DNA from: Flavobacterium piscis
Lineage (GTDB): Bacteria > Bacteroidota > Bacteroidia > Flavobacteriales > Flavobacteriaceae
Direction of reading: 5' to 3'
Length of the DNA: 64,000 bases
NCBI RefSeq assembly: GCF_001686925.1
Contig: NZ_LVEN01000002.1
Location: forward strand, 62,001 to 126,000
In this document: one piece after another, positions 55,693 to 62,843 of the stretch
Position numbering within the stretch: the first letter of the stretch is position 1
Layout of the letters: every line of letters begins with the position of its first letter
Program-made: the position numbers and the translations under genes
The notes under the pieces: generated by a model
What the model was told of the DNA's origin: nothing
Seen by the model: only the letters and a program-made list of their open reading frames with translations
Database searches by the model: none

Positions 55693-56058
55693 TTATTCAA
55701 TTTTAATCATTTCTAAATCAAGTACAATTCCTTCAAGAATAGAATGACATAAAATTTCATTGCCATTAATTTTTATAATTTTTGCAGTAACAGTTTTTCC
55801 AATAAACTCTTTAGAAAATGCTTTTGTATATACCAATTCATAATTACAATCGTCTGTCCATTTAATGGTTCCTTCAGCAATCCAATTTAAACTAGAGTTT
55901 GTTTCAGTTTGGATTGAATCGTTTCTGGTGACAACCCAATATTTATATTTAGAATCTTTGTAAAGAAACTTCCCAGTTTTAAAATCAGCACATTTCTTTT
56001 CTTGTGCGGATAGTAAGCAAGTGAATAACAACAAAATTGAAAAGCTTAGTAGTTTCAT
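55693..56058 (-). CDS. cassette gene 4, small exported protein
   Basis: A 121-residue protein with a signal peptide (about 1-18, LLLFTCLLSAQ). The mature part starts KKCADFKTGKFLYKDSKYKY and has a second cysteine in TDDCNYELVYTKAF, so one disulfide is possible. The strand pattern suggests a small lipocalin-like beta-barrel, which is a guess. Its segment is bounded by GTTAGCAAA (55678) and TTTGCTAAC (56081), perfect complements. Function is unknown. Confidence 0.75.
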   Translation of the reverse strand: MKLLSFSILLLFTCLLSAQEKKCADFKTGKFLYKDSKYKYWVVTRNDSIQTETNSSLNWIAEGTIKWTDDCNYELVYTKAFSKEFIGKTVTAKIIKINGNEILCHSILEGIVLDLEMIKIE

Positions 56059-56082
56059 TTATGATAGTTTGGTTAAGATGTT

Positions 56083-56214
56083 TGCTAACGTTCTCGCGCT
56101 ACAAGCAGTTGGGGATTAAATTAAGCCTTATCTTCGGATTTGCCAAATCTTCCAGATACAAACCAATTTTTTCATTAAGCCTAATAACCAAATTGCTTGT
56201 AGCGTGCGTTATGC
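56083..56214 (-). repeat. attC-like palindrome R5, 132 bp
   Basis: It runs from TGCTAACGTTCTCGCGCTAC to GCTTGTAGCGTGCGTTATGC on the plus strand. CGCTACAAGCA pairs perfectly with TGCTTGTAGCG; beyond it one side has extra bases, as in attC sites. AAATTAAGCC and CATTAAGCC words and a central GGATTTGCCAAATC hairpin are present. It is the clearest of the set. Confidence 0.85.
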
Positions 56215-56833
56215 GGGGGTTATTTTGTCGAAATTACAATTGAACCGTAAATTTATCACGCTTCTGTCGGCAAATTCTAATTTTAAATTTTCGGCTTCTC
56301 ATTATTTATTTTTCAACTTGAAAGTTTCGATTATATTTTCTTTTAGTCTTAATGTAATCACAGAACTTTTCCTAGCATTAATTTTATATTTAATTGTATC
56401 TGCATCATCATAAGTTACCAAGTATGTTGAAAGAATTTTTTTCGTTTCATTTTCGTATTCAACTGAATCTACAATTTTATATTTATAAATATCTTCGCTT
56501 TTGAATTCCATATTTTTAAAAAAGGCAATTTTATCTTCTCTAATGCTAATTCCAGATTGAGAATCAGAATTACTTATCCATTCGCCTTTTGGAATTAATT
56601 GCGATGCACTTAATTCTACTTTTATAGTTTTCTTTCTGTCGCAGTTGCTAAAAAATATTAATATTATTAAACAAAGTAGAATCTTCATCATAATTTTTCT
56701 TAGTTATCTCTGTTCGTAGTTTTAAAAATTGCTATTATAATTTTACGTTTCCGTTTAGATATTTTCTGCGGAAACAAATGTTTATTTTCAAATTGTTTTT
56801 ATCTGCGTAATTTCAGCATAACTCCCGCATAAC
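56208..56833. mobile_element. 626-bp unit around cassette gene 5 with about 28-bp complementary ends
   Basis: Left end GTTATGCGGGGGTTATTTTG (continuing to GAAATTAC at 56237) and right end, read on the other strand, GTTATGCGGGAGTTATGCTG (continuing to GAAATTAC), share about 23 of 28 positions. The left end is also the right end of palindrome R5. The unit may be a cassette with unusually long matching ends, or a small element with terminal inverted repeats. Confidence 0.6.
56302..56691 (-). CDS. cassette gene 5, small lipoprotein
   Basis: A 129-residue lipoprotein (lipobox IFFSNC). The mature part, with LIPKGEWISNSDSQSGISI, YKYKIVDSVEYENE and SSVITLRLKENIIETFKL, suggests a compact beta-sheet domain like other small periplasmic lipocalin-type proteins. 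It lies inside an interval bounded by long complementary ends (56208-56237 and 56807-56833). Function is unknown. Confidence 0.75.
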   Translation of the reverse strand: MMKILLCLIILIFFSNCDRKKTIKVELSASQLIPKGEWISNSDSQSGISIREDKIAFFKNMEFKSEDIYKYKIVDSVEYENETKKILSTYLVTYDDADTIKYKINARKSSVITLRLKENIIETFKLKNK

Positions 56834-57047
56834 TTATATATAAGTCTGACAAAGTCATACATATCACCCCTAAATAGGATGGCTTTGTCTAATAATATCT
56901 GTTTTATTAAAAATCAAATATAACATATTTGTCTTACAGATAATTAAACAGAACCTTAATATTATTGATTACTTTTCGCAGTAACGTGTGGTAGCTATAA
57001 GGTCTGCTTTTTAGTATTAGTAAAAATAAAAAACACTTTAAAATAAA
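56834..57047. other. gap upstream of the array, no integrase seen
   Basis: Where an attI site and integrase would be expected there is only AT-rich sequence. It holds one imperfect hairpin: GACAAAGTCAT (about 56849-56859) with ATGGCTTTGTC (about 56879-56889). I see no recombinase gene and no further copy of the 130-bp palindrome. Confidence 0.6.
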
Positions 57048-57078
57048 AATCCCTGACCACTTAGAGTAATCAGGGATT
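57048..57078 (-). terminator. terminator of the carboxypeptidase-regulatory-like gene
   Basis: AATCCCTGA (57048-57056) pairs with TCAGGGATT (57070-57078). On the minus strand TTTTTATTTT follows. It lies 24 bases past the stop at 57102. Confidence 0.75.
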
Positions 57079-57101
57079 AATTTATTAGAGAACGCTGAAC
57101 T

Positions 57102-57875
57102 TTAATTTCGTTTCAGCACTTTATATTGTTCGTAACAACCATTAATGGCATCCATAATCTGTAAATCATTTGCTGATTGTATAAAGGCTTCAGAATAATT
57201 ACAACGCTGTAAAATTTCAGGAATTTCGTCTTTGCTAATGCCTAATAATACTGAGACAGTTTCGCGATCGTATTTAGATTCTAACAGATTTCGAACAGTA
57301 TCATCTTTTCTCATTTCCTTTAATTTCTTGAGCTCTTTCGCATTTTTTCCAAAGAAACCATAGAGCACATCGGCAGGATTAAAAATAGATCCCAATACTT
57401 TTCCAAAAGCATTCGGAGAATATTCACCCGCTTCATAACCTTGTGTAAGGCCTGAAATGCTATAGCGATAGTTTTCTTTAGTCGGAATTAATTTCGAATC
57501 GACTTCGAGGTATCCTGTTAAACTAAAAGGGGCAATGATAACTTCTTCAAGAGCAATTGCTTTTTCAGTAAGCTGAATTCGGGTTACTTTATTTTTTATC
57601 CAGTCATTTGTTACCCTGATTCTCAGAGATTGAAAACCTAAAATCGAAAAGTGAATCGTATCGTTTAGCTGAACATCTATCTCAAAATATCCTTTGGCAT
57701 CAGATTTTGCACCACGTACTTTATTGGTGTTGATAATATTAACATTAGCAAGTGGTTGTTTACTATTATCATTGATAATATAACCAGATACTCTTTGGGG
57801 TACTGTAGACTCAGTGTCTTGAGCAAAACCAATTGTAGAAAGGAGTGTAAAAAAGAAAACGGCGAAATATTTCAT
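57102..57875 (-). CDS. exported protein with carboxypeptidase-regulatory-like domain
   Basis: A 257-residue protein with a signal peptide (1-18, ending IGFAQ). The CarboxypepD-reg-like domain occupies about 29-105 (RVSGYIINDNSKQPLANVNI, RGAKSDAKGYFEIDVQLND). It ends with ALEEVIIAPFSLTGYLEVDS, the point where a plug would begin in TonB receptors, but the remainder (about 125-257) is instead helical and charged (KELKKLKEMRKDDTVRNL). Such free-standing proteins are frequent in flavobacteria and their role is unclear. It has no partner gene beside it. Confidence 0.85.
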   Translation of the reverse strand: MKYFAVFFFTLLSTIGFAQDTESTVPQRVSGYIINDNSKQPLANVNIINTNKVRGAKSDAKGYFEIDVQLNDTIHFSILGFQSLRIRVTNDWIKNKVTRIQLTEKAIALEEVIIAPFSLTGYLEVDSKLIPTKENYRYSISGLTQGYEAGEYSPNAFGKVLGSIFNPADVLYGFFGKNAKELKKLKEMRKDDTVRNLLESKYDRETVSVLLGISKDEIPEILQRCNYSEAFIQSANDLQIMDAINGCYEQYKVLKRN

Positions 57876-58004
57876 ATCCTGATTTAAAGCTCTAAAAGTA
57901 CTAAATAGGGATTAAATATTTTGCAGTCTTCGGATATAATTATCAGAAAATTAACAAAGGTTAGGGTGTTGCTTTTTAATATTGGCTAAAAGTAAATAGA
58001 TGAT

Positions 58005-58796
58005 TCAGATTAAATTGTTTTGAATTACAAAAGTCATTAATTCAGAGGATGTTTTAGTATTGGTTTTTACTCTTAAATTTTTACGGTGATTTTCTACTGT
58101 TGAATAAGAGATAAATAATGCCCTGGCAATTTCAGGGGTTTTCAATCCCTTAGCCATTAAACCAATTATATCACGCTCTCTTTTTGTAATTGAAGGCAAA
58201 TTCGTAGCAATCATATTTTTAGTCTCCATGAGTACATTAAAATAATGATAGGATTTATTACTATAGTCGCTTATGGTAAGTAATGGCGATTTGATATTTC
58301 CTAAGTGGGACAAATCTGTAATTAAGATAAGAGCACTCTCAACTCGTTCTGTAATATAAAAAGCAGGAAATTGTATTAAAACCCAACGGTATTGGTGCTC
58401 AGCATTCATAAATCTGCCATAAATATTGAATTTTAAAAATTCTCTGTTTGCTGATTTCTCAATTGTTTCAAATGCAATTTGTATAGCTGATAATATATAA
58501 TGGCGATCATCAGGATGAACCATATTAGCTAAATCCTCAAGACTAATATTTTTCCAATCTGTAGTAGTGTAATGTGAATAGGGAGTAAGTTGTCCAATAT
58601 TATCACTTGTTGCAATCATTCCCATTGTCAAATTGCTCGGAACAAACCAAAAATAGGGACCAATAGCAAAACTATCTATTTTATCTATAAAATGTTTGAA
58701 ATATTCCATATAATCAACGGGGGTATCGTTTTTATTCACAGCTATTTTTTTTGTAAAATCTGCTACAGAAAGAGGTTTTATAAATTTTGAATTCAT
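58005..58796 (-). CDS. LuxR-type regulator with PAS-like sensor
   Basis: A 263-residue regulator. The C-terminal 60 residues are a LuxR/GerE helix-turn-helix: SITKRERDIIGLMAKGLKT, then ALFISYSTVENHRKNLRVKT. The N-terminal part resembles a PAS fold (DLANMVHPDDRHYILSAIQI, HQYRWVLIQFPAFYI), as in flavobacterial PAS-LuxR proteins. The ligand or signal is unknown. It is divergent from the repeat lipoprotein gene, 174 bases away, and could regulate it; no operator is visible. Confidence 0.9.
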   Translation of the reverse strand: MNSKFIKPLSVADFTKKIAVNKNDTPVDYMEYFKHFIDKIDSFAIGPYFWFVPSNLTMGMIATSDNIGQLTPYSHYTTTDWKNISLEDLANMVHPDDRHYILSAIQIAFETIEKSANREFLKFNIYGRFMNAEHQYRWVLIQFPAFYITERVESALILITDLSHLGNIKSPLLTISDYSNKSYHYFNVLMETKNMIATNLPSITKRERDIIGLMAKGLKTPEIARALFISYSTVENHRKNLRVKTNTKTSSELMTFVIQNNLI

Positions 58797-58970
58797 AATT
58801 TTTACCGGATTGATATAAAATTAGTAGTTTTCTACTATTACATAAGACTTATTTAAAAGATAAATTTGATTTTGCAATATTAGGAATTAAAATTTTCTAA
58901 ATATCTGATTTTTAGAATAAAAGAAATAATTAATCAATCTTATTTGTATAACGATCAAAATTTAAATGTG

Positions 58971-59951
58971 ATGAAAACCATGAAAAAACTTTCGATATTA
59001 ATAATTATTTTTTGCACAATATCCTGCAGTAATGATAATTCTTCAAAGGATGAGGAAAGCAAGGCTGCCATAAAAGATATCTATGTATGCGGATACGAAA
59101 AGAAAAGCAATACAGGGGGATTTATAGCAACTGTCTGGAAAAATGGCGTTGCTACGAGTTTAACGGATGGTACTAACAATGCAGTGGCAAATGATGTTGC
59201 CGTATCAGGTAATGATATTTATGTAGTGGGTTTTCAAGAGGATGCCAACGGAGTTCAAACGGCAAGATTATGGAAGAATGGTACGCAGGCAAGTTTGGCT
59301 AGTACACCGGGAAGTCTGGCAAATAAAGTGGTAGTAAATGGAGACGATGTGTATATACTTGGTAGGGCAATTGAAAATAATTCATATGTGCAAAAAATAT
59401 GGAAAAATGGAATCCTCTCAACATTGCAAGGTGATAGAAGAAGCATTGTAGTAAATAACAATAATGTGTACACTGTGGGGATTCAGGACGATCGTGCTAG
59501 ATTTTGGACAAATGAAGCAGGTTCTAATTTGACAAATGGAGATTCCTATTCAGCTGCACATGATATTGAAGTAAAAGGCAATGATGTTTATATCGTTGGT
59601 GTTGAAGTAGTAAATAAGATTTCTGTTGCCAAATTATGGAAAAATGGAATCGCTTCTAATTTGAGTGATGGAAAATTTACTAATGTGGCGATTAACATTT
59701 CAGTAGTAGGGAATGATGTTTATGTTTTGGGTTATGAAAATAATCTGGTCACTAGCTATAAAGTATGGAAAAATGGAGAAGTGATTTGGAAGGAAAATTT
59801 TTCATCAAATGATTTGAAAGCAGTAGGACAGGATTTTTATCTGCTTAATAATACTGGTCAGACCGCAAAAATAGTAAAAAATGGTGTTCTGGAAAATTTG
59901 AGTTCAGCCCTTAGTTCCAGTGCAAATGCACTTTTTATCACAACTATTTAA
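58971..59951 (+). CDS. lipoprotein with six or seven WKNG repeats
   Basis: About 326 residues from ATG 58971 (ATG 58980 is also possible; the TTG at 58944 is unlikely). The lipobox is CTISCSND. The rest is a tandem repeat of about 40-45 residues, each with a copy of VWKNGVATSLTDG or KIWKNGILSTL and then DVYVVGYE, DIYVVGFQ or similar. Six or more such units suggest a beta-propeller exposed on the cell surface. No enzyme motif is seen. The upstream LuxR-type gene is divergent. Confidence 0.8.
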   Translation: MKTMKKLSILIIIFCTISCSNDNSSKDEESKAAIKDIYVCGYEKKSNTGGFIATVWKNGVATSLTDGTNNAVANDVAVSGNDIYVVGFQEDANGVQTARLWKNGTQASLASTPGSLANKVVVNGDDVYILGRAIENNSYVQKIWKNGILSTLQGDRRSIVVNNNNVYTVGIQDDRARFWTNEAGSNLTNGDSYSAAHDIEVKGNDVYIVGVEVVNKISVAKLWKNGIASNLSDGKFTNVAINISVVGNDVYVLGYENNLVTSYKVWKNGEVIWKENFSSNDLKAVGQDFYLLNNTGQTAKIVKNGVLENLSSALSSSANALFITTI

Positions 59952-59980
59952 TTTTGAAAAACTTAATATTTTACTATAAA

Positions 59981-60020
59981 AAAATCCCAAATTCCAATTA
60001 TGTCTGGAATTTGGGATTTT
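59981..60020. terminator. 16-bp bidirectional terminator
   Basis: AAAATCCCAAATTCCA (59981-59996) pairs perfectly with TGGAATTTGGGATTTT (60005-60020), with A- and T-tracts on both sides. It separates the convergent repeat-lipoprotein and helicase genes. Confidence 0.9.
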
Positions 60021-60040
60021 ATATTTAAGATATTGACTTA

Positions 60041-61969
60041 TTAGTCTCTTCTTGGTCTTCTTGGTCTTGGTGCATCACCAAAGCTTTCAGAACGTCTTGG
60101 AGCTCTGTCTGAACTACCTTCACTTCTTGGAGCTGAGCTTCTAAAGCCACCTTCTCTTTTTGGAGCAGATGAGTTTCTGTCGCTTCTGAAACCACCTTCT
60201 CTAGGAGCAGAACTTCTGTCGCTTCTGAAACCTCCGCCACCAGAACCTTCACGTCTTGGTCCGAAACTTCCACCGCCAGAACCTTCACGTCTTGGAGCAG
60301 AACTACGTCCTCCACCGCCACCGCTGCGTCCGTTATGGTCACGTCTTCCGCCACCATCATTTTTAGAAATTTCAACATTAATACGACGTCCTTCTAATTG
60401 TACGTTGTTTAATACTTCCATTACTTTTTCAGTGTGCTCAGGATCAGTGTTAAAGAAAGAGAAACCTTCTTTTACATCTACTTTGAAAACGTCATCACGA
60501 CCTAAGTCTAATGTTTCTTTCAGATAATCTTTAAGAGACATCCAGTCGAAGTTGTCTCTTGAACCGATGTTAACAAAATAACGAACTGCTCCGTTATTAT
60601 TGAATTCTCTTGGCTCAGAATCACTTCTTTCACGTCTTTCTCCAGATTGAGTAGAGATATCTCTGTTCTTTTTGTAGTAAGCAATAAAACGGTTAAATTC
60701 TACAGATACCATTTTTTTAATCAATTCTTCTTTAGATAAATCTTCAAGAACATTGTTGATTGCTGGTAAATAGTTGTCAATTTCGTGATCAACTTCAGTA
60801 TCTTTAATTTTTGTTGCTAAGTGCAACAATTGAATTTCGCAAATTTCGATTCCAGATGGAATTACTTTTTCTTCAAATTTTTGTTTGATGATTCTTTCGA
60901 TAGAAGAAATTTTACGCAACTCACTTTTTGTAACAATTACAATAGAAGTTCCTAATTTTCCAGCTCTACCAGTACGTCCAGAACGGTGATTGTAAGTTTC
61001 AATCTCGTCAGGAAGTTGGTAATTTACTACGTGAGTAATATTATCAACGTCAATACCACGCGCAGCAACGTCAGTAGCAACAAGCATCTGAATTTGTCTT
61101 CCACGGAAAGATTTCATTACACCATCACGTTGCGCCTGAGATAAATCTCCGTGCAATGCAGCAGCGCTGTATCCATCTTCAATTAATTTTTCAGCTACAG
61201 CTTGTGTATCTCTTTTAGTACGACAGAAAACCACAGAAAAAATATCTGGATTTGCATCGGCCAAACGTTTTAAAGCTTCATAACGGTCACGTGCATTTAC
61301 TAAGTAAAATTCGTGAGAAACTGTTGCAGAACCTGAGTTCTTAGCTCCAACAGTAATTTCAACCGGGTCGCTCATGAATTGTTTTGCAATTCTGGCAACC
61401 TCTTGTGGCATAGTTGCAGAGAACAACCATGTACTTTTTTGATCTGGAGTATCTGATAAAATAGATACGATGTCTTCATAGAATCCCATGTTCAACATCT
61501 CATCAGCCTCATCAAGAATACAGTAATCTATATTTTTAATGTTAACCAAACCTCTGTTGATCATGTCTTGCATTCTTCCCGGAGTAGCCACAATAATTTG
61601 TGCTCCTCTTTTAATGTCCCTAGCTTGCTCTGTAATACTAGCCCCGCCGTAAACTGCTACCACATTAATACCTTTCTCGTATTTTGCGTAGTTTTTAAGT
61701 TCGTTGGTAATCTGTAAACAAAGTTCTCGTGTTGGCGATAAAACTAATGCTTGTGTATTTTTGTTGTCAGCATCAATTTTTTGAATTAGCGGAAAACCGA
61801 AAGCTGCCGTTTTCCCTGTCCCTGTCTGAGCCAACGCAACCATATCCGTGTCTTTTTCCAATAATAGGGGAATCGCTTTTTCCTGTACTTCTGACGGATT
61901 CTCAAATCCTAGATCTAAAATCGCCTTCAGTAACGATTCATTCAATCCTAATTGTTCAAATTTATTCAT
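60041..61969 (-). CDS. DEAD-box RNA helicase with DbpA-like and Gly/Arg-rich tail
   Basis: About 642 residues, an ATP-dependent RNA helicase for ribosome assembly or mRNA turnover. Motifs in order: Q-motif start (NKFEQLGLNE), Walker A AQTGTGKTAAF, PTRELCLQI, DEAD in YCILDEADEMLNMGF, SAT in LFSATMP, HRSGRTGRAG. A DbpA-type RNA-binding domain (VRYFVNIGSRDNFDWMSLKD) follows at about 470-550. The last 100 residues are a low-complexity Gly/Ser/Arg/Phe repeat (GGGFRSDRSSAPREGG) ending PRRPRRD. ATG 61969 is used; the upstream in-frame ATG at 61993 adds MHPILNTY without homology. The coding repeat produces a long shadow frame on the same strand that is not a gene. Confidence 0.95.
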   Translation of the reverse strand: MNKFEQLGLNESLLKAILDLGFENPSEVQEKAIPLLLEKDTDMVALAQTGTGKTAAFGFPLIQKIDADNKNTQALVLSPTRELCLQITNELKNYAKYEKGINVVAVYGGASITEQARDIKRGAQIIVATPGRMQDMINRGLVNIKNIDYCILDEADEMLNMGFYEDIVSILSDTPDQKSTWLFSATMPQEVARIAKQFMSDPVEITVGAKNSGSATVSHEFYLVNARDRYEALKRLADANPDIFSVVFCRTKRDTQAVAEKLIEDGYSAAALHGDLSQAQRDGVMKSFRGRQIQMLVATDVAARGIDVDNITHVVNYQLPDEIETYNHRSGRTGRAGKLGTSIVIVTKSELRKISSIERIIKQKFEEKVIPSGIEICEIQLLHLATKIKDTEVDHEIDNYLPAINNVLEDLSKEELIKKMVSVEFNRFIAYYKKNRDISTQSGERRERSDSEPREFNNNGAVRYFVNIGSRDNFDWMSLKDYLKETLDLGRDDVFKVDVKEGFSFFNTDPEHTEKVMEVLNNVQLEGRRINVEISKNDGGGRRDHNGRSGGGGGRSSAPRREGSGGGSFGPRREGSGGGGFRSDRSSAPREGGFRSDRNSSAPKREGGFRSSAPRSEGSSDRAPRRSESFGDAPRPRRPRRD

Positions 61970-62173
61970 ATATGTATTTAAAATAGGGTGCAAAATTACT
62001 GTTAATTATTCAGATAAACTAATGCTATTTTAAGAATTATGTATTTGTTATGATTTGATTATCAAAAAGTTATGTTTAGTGTACGATGATTTTTATTTGG
62101 CAATCCAAAAAAATCAATAAAAATACGTCGCGAAATATAAATTTTGGGCTTTAAAATGTTGTATTCTAAACAA

Positions 62174-62752
62174 TTATTTTGCTGTGTTCAGAAAATCAAT
62201 TAGTTGCTGAGTTGCTTTTGCGCGATGACTAATTTTATTTTTTACTTCTGAAGCCAGTTCAGCAAAAGTCTCAGTATAATTTTCAGGTTGAAAAATAGGA
62301 TCATAACCAAAGCCATGATTTCCAGTTTTGTCGAGAATAATATTTCCTTTTGCAATTCCGGTAAATAAATGCTGTTCACCTTTTATATTTAATGCAATAA
62401 CAGTCTTAAACTGAGCGCTTCGGTCTTCTTTATCCAGCAAAGCTTCCAGAAGTTTGTTCATATTATCATCGGCATTGCGTTGTTCGCCTGCATATCGCGC
62501 CGAATAAACGCCAGGTTCTCCGTTTAAAACCGTAACTTCTAAACCCGTATCATCGGCAAAACAATCATAACCGTATTTTTCAGTAACGTAGTTTGCTTTC
62601 AAAATAGCGTTTCCTTCGATTGTCTCGGCAGTTTCAGGAATTTCCTCGTGACAGCCAATTTCCTCTAAACTTAATAATTGAATAGATCCTTTTAGGATAC
62701 TTTGAATTTCTTTGATTTTATTGAGATTGTTTGAAGCGAAAACCAATTGCAT
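62174..62752 (-). CDS. rdgB: XTP/dITP diphosphatase (RdgB/HAM1 family)
   Basis: A 192-residue housecleaning enzyme that removes xanthosine and inosine triphosphates. Family blocks are complete: [16 protein letters not shown] (start), [39 protein letters not shown], and [15 protein letters not shown] (end). It is on the minus strand and divergent from the ABC exporter gene, sharing a 91-base promoter region. Confidence 0.96.
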   Translation of the reverse strand: MQLVFASNNLNKIKEIQSILKGSIQLLSLEEIGCHEEIPETAETIEGNAILKANYVTEKYGYDCFADDTGLEVTVLNGEPGVYSARYAGEQRNADDNMNKLLEALLDKEDRSAQFKTVIALNIKGEQHLFTGIAKGNIILDKTGNHGFGYDPIFQPENYTETFAELASEVKNKISHRAKATQQLIDFLNTAK

Positions 62753-62796
62753 AGCGATGTATTTTGAGGGTGATTATTAGGAGTAATTCCAAAACA

Positions 62797-62804
62797 CAAA
62801 TTTA
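62797..62804 (-). promoter_or_regulatory. -7 box of the rdgB promoter
   Basis: On the minus strand this reads TAAATTTG, a TAnnTTTG match, 45 bases before the rdgB start. It is back to back with the box of the divergent ABC gene. Confidence 0.45.
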
Positions 62805-62811
62805 GAATTCT

Positions 62812-62819
62812 TATATTTG
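62812..62819 (+). promoter_or_regulatory. -7 box of the ABC-exporter promoter
   Basis: TATATTTG matches TAnnTTTG and lies 24 bases before the ATG at 62844. Confidence 0.45.
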
Positions 62820-62843
62820 ATAGACGACATGAAATAAAAATAA

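Noticed and set aside
56834..57101. Integron integrase or attI next to the array
   Set aside because: No open frame of the right size and no recombinase motif is present; only AT-rich sequence and hairpins.
60025..60378. 117-residue frame on the same strand as the helicase tail, Val/Glu/Leu-rich
   Set aside because: It is a different reading of the Gly/Arg/Ser repeat that encodes the helicase tail. Its odd composition is explained by the repeat.
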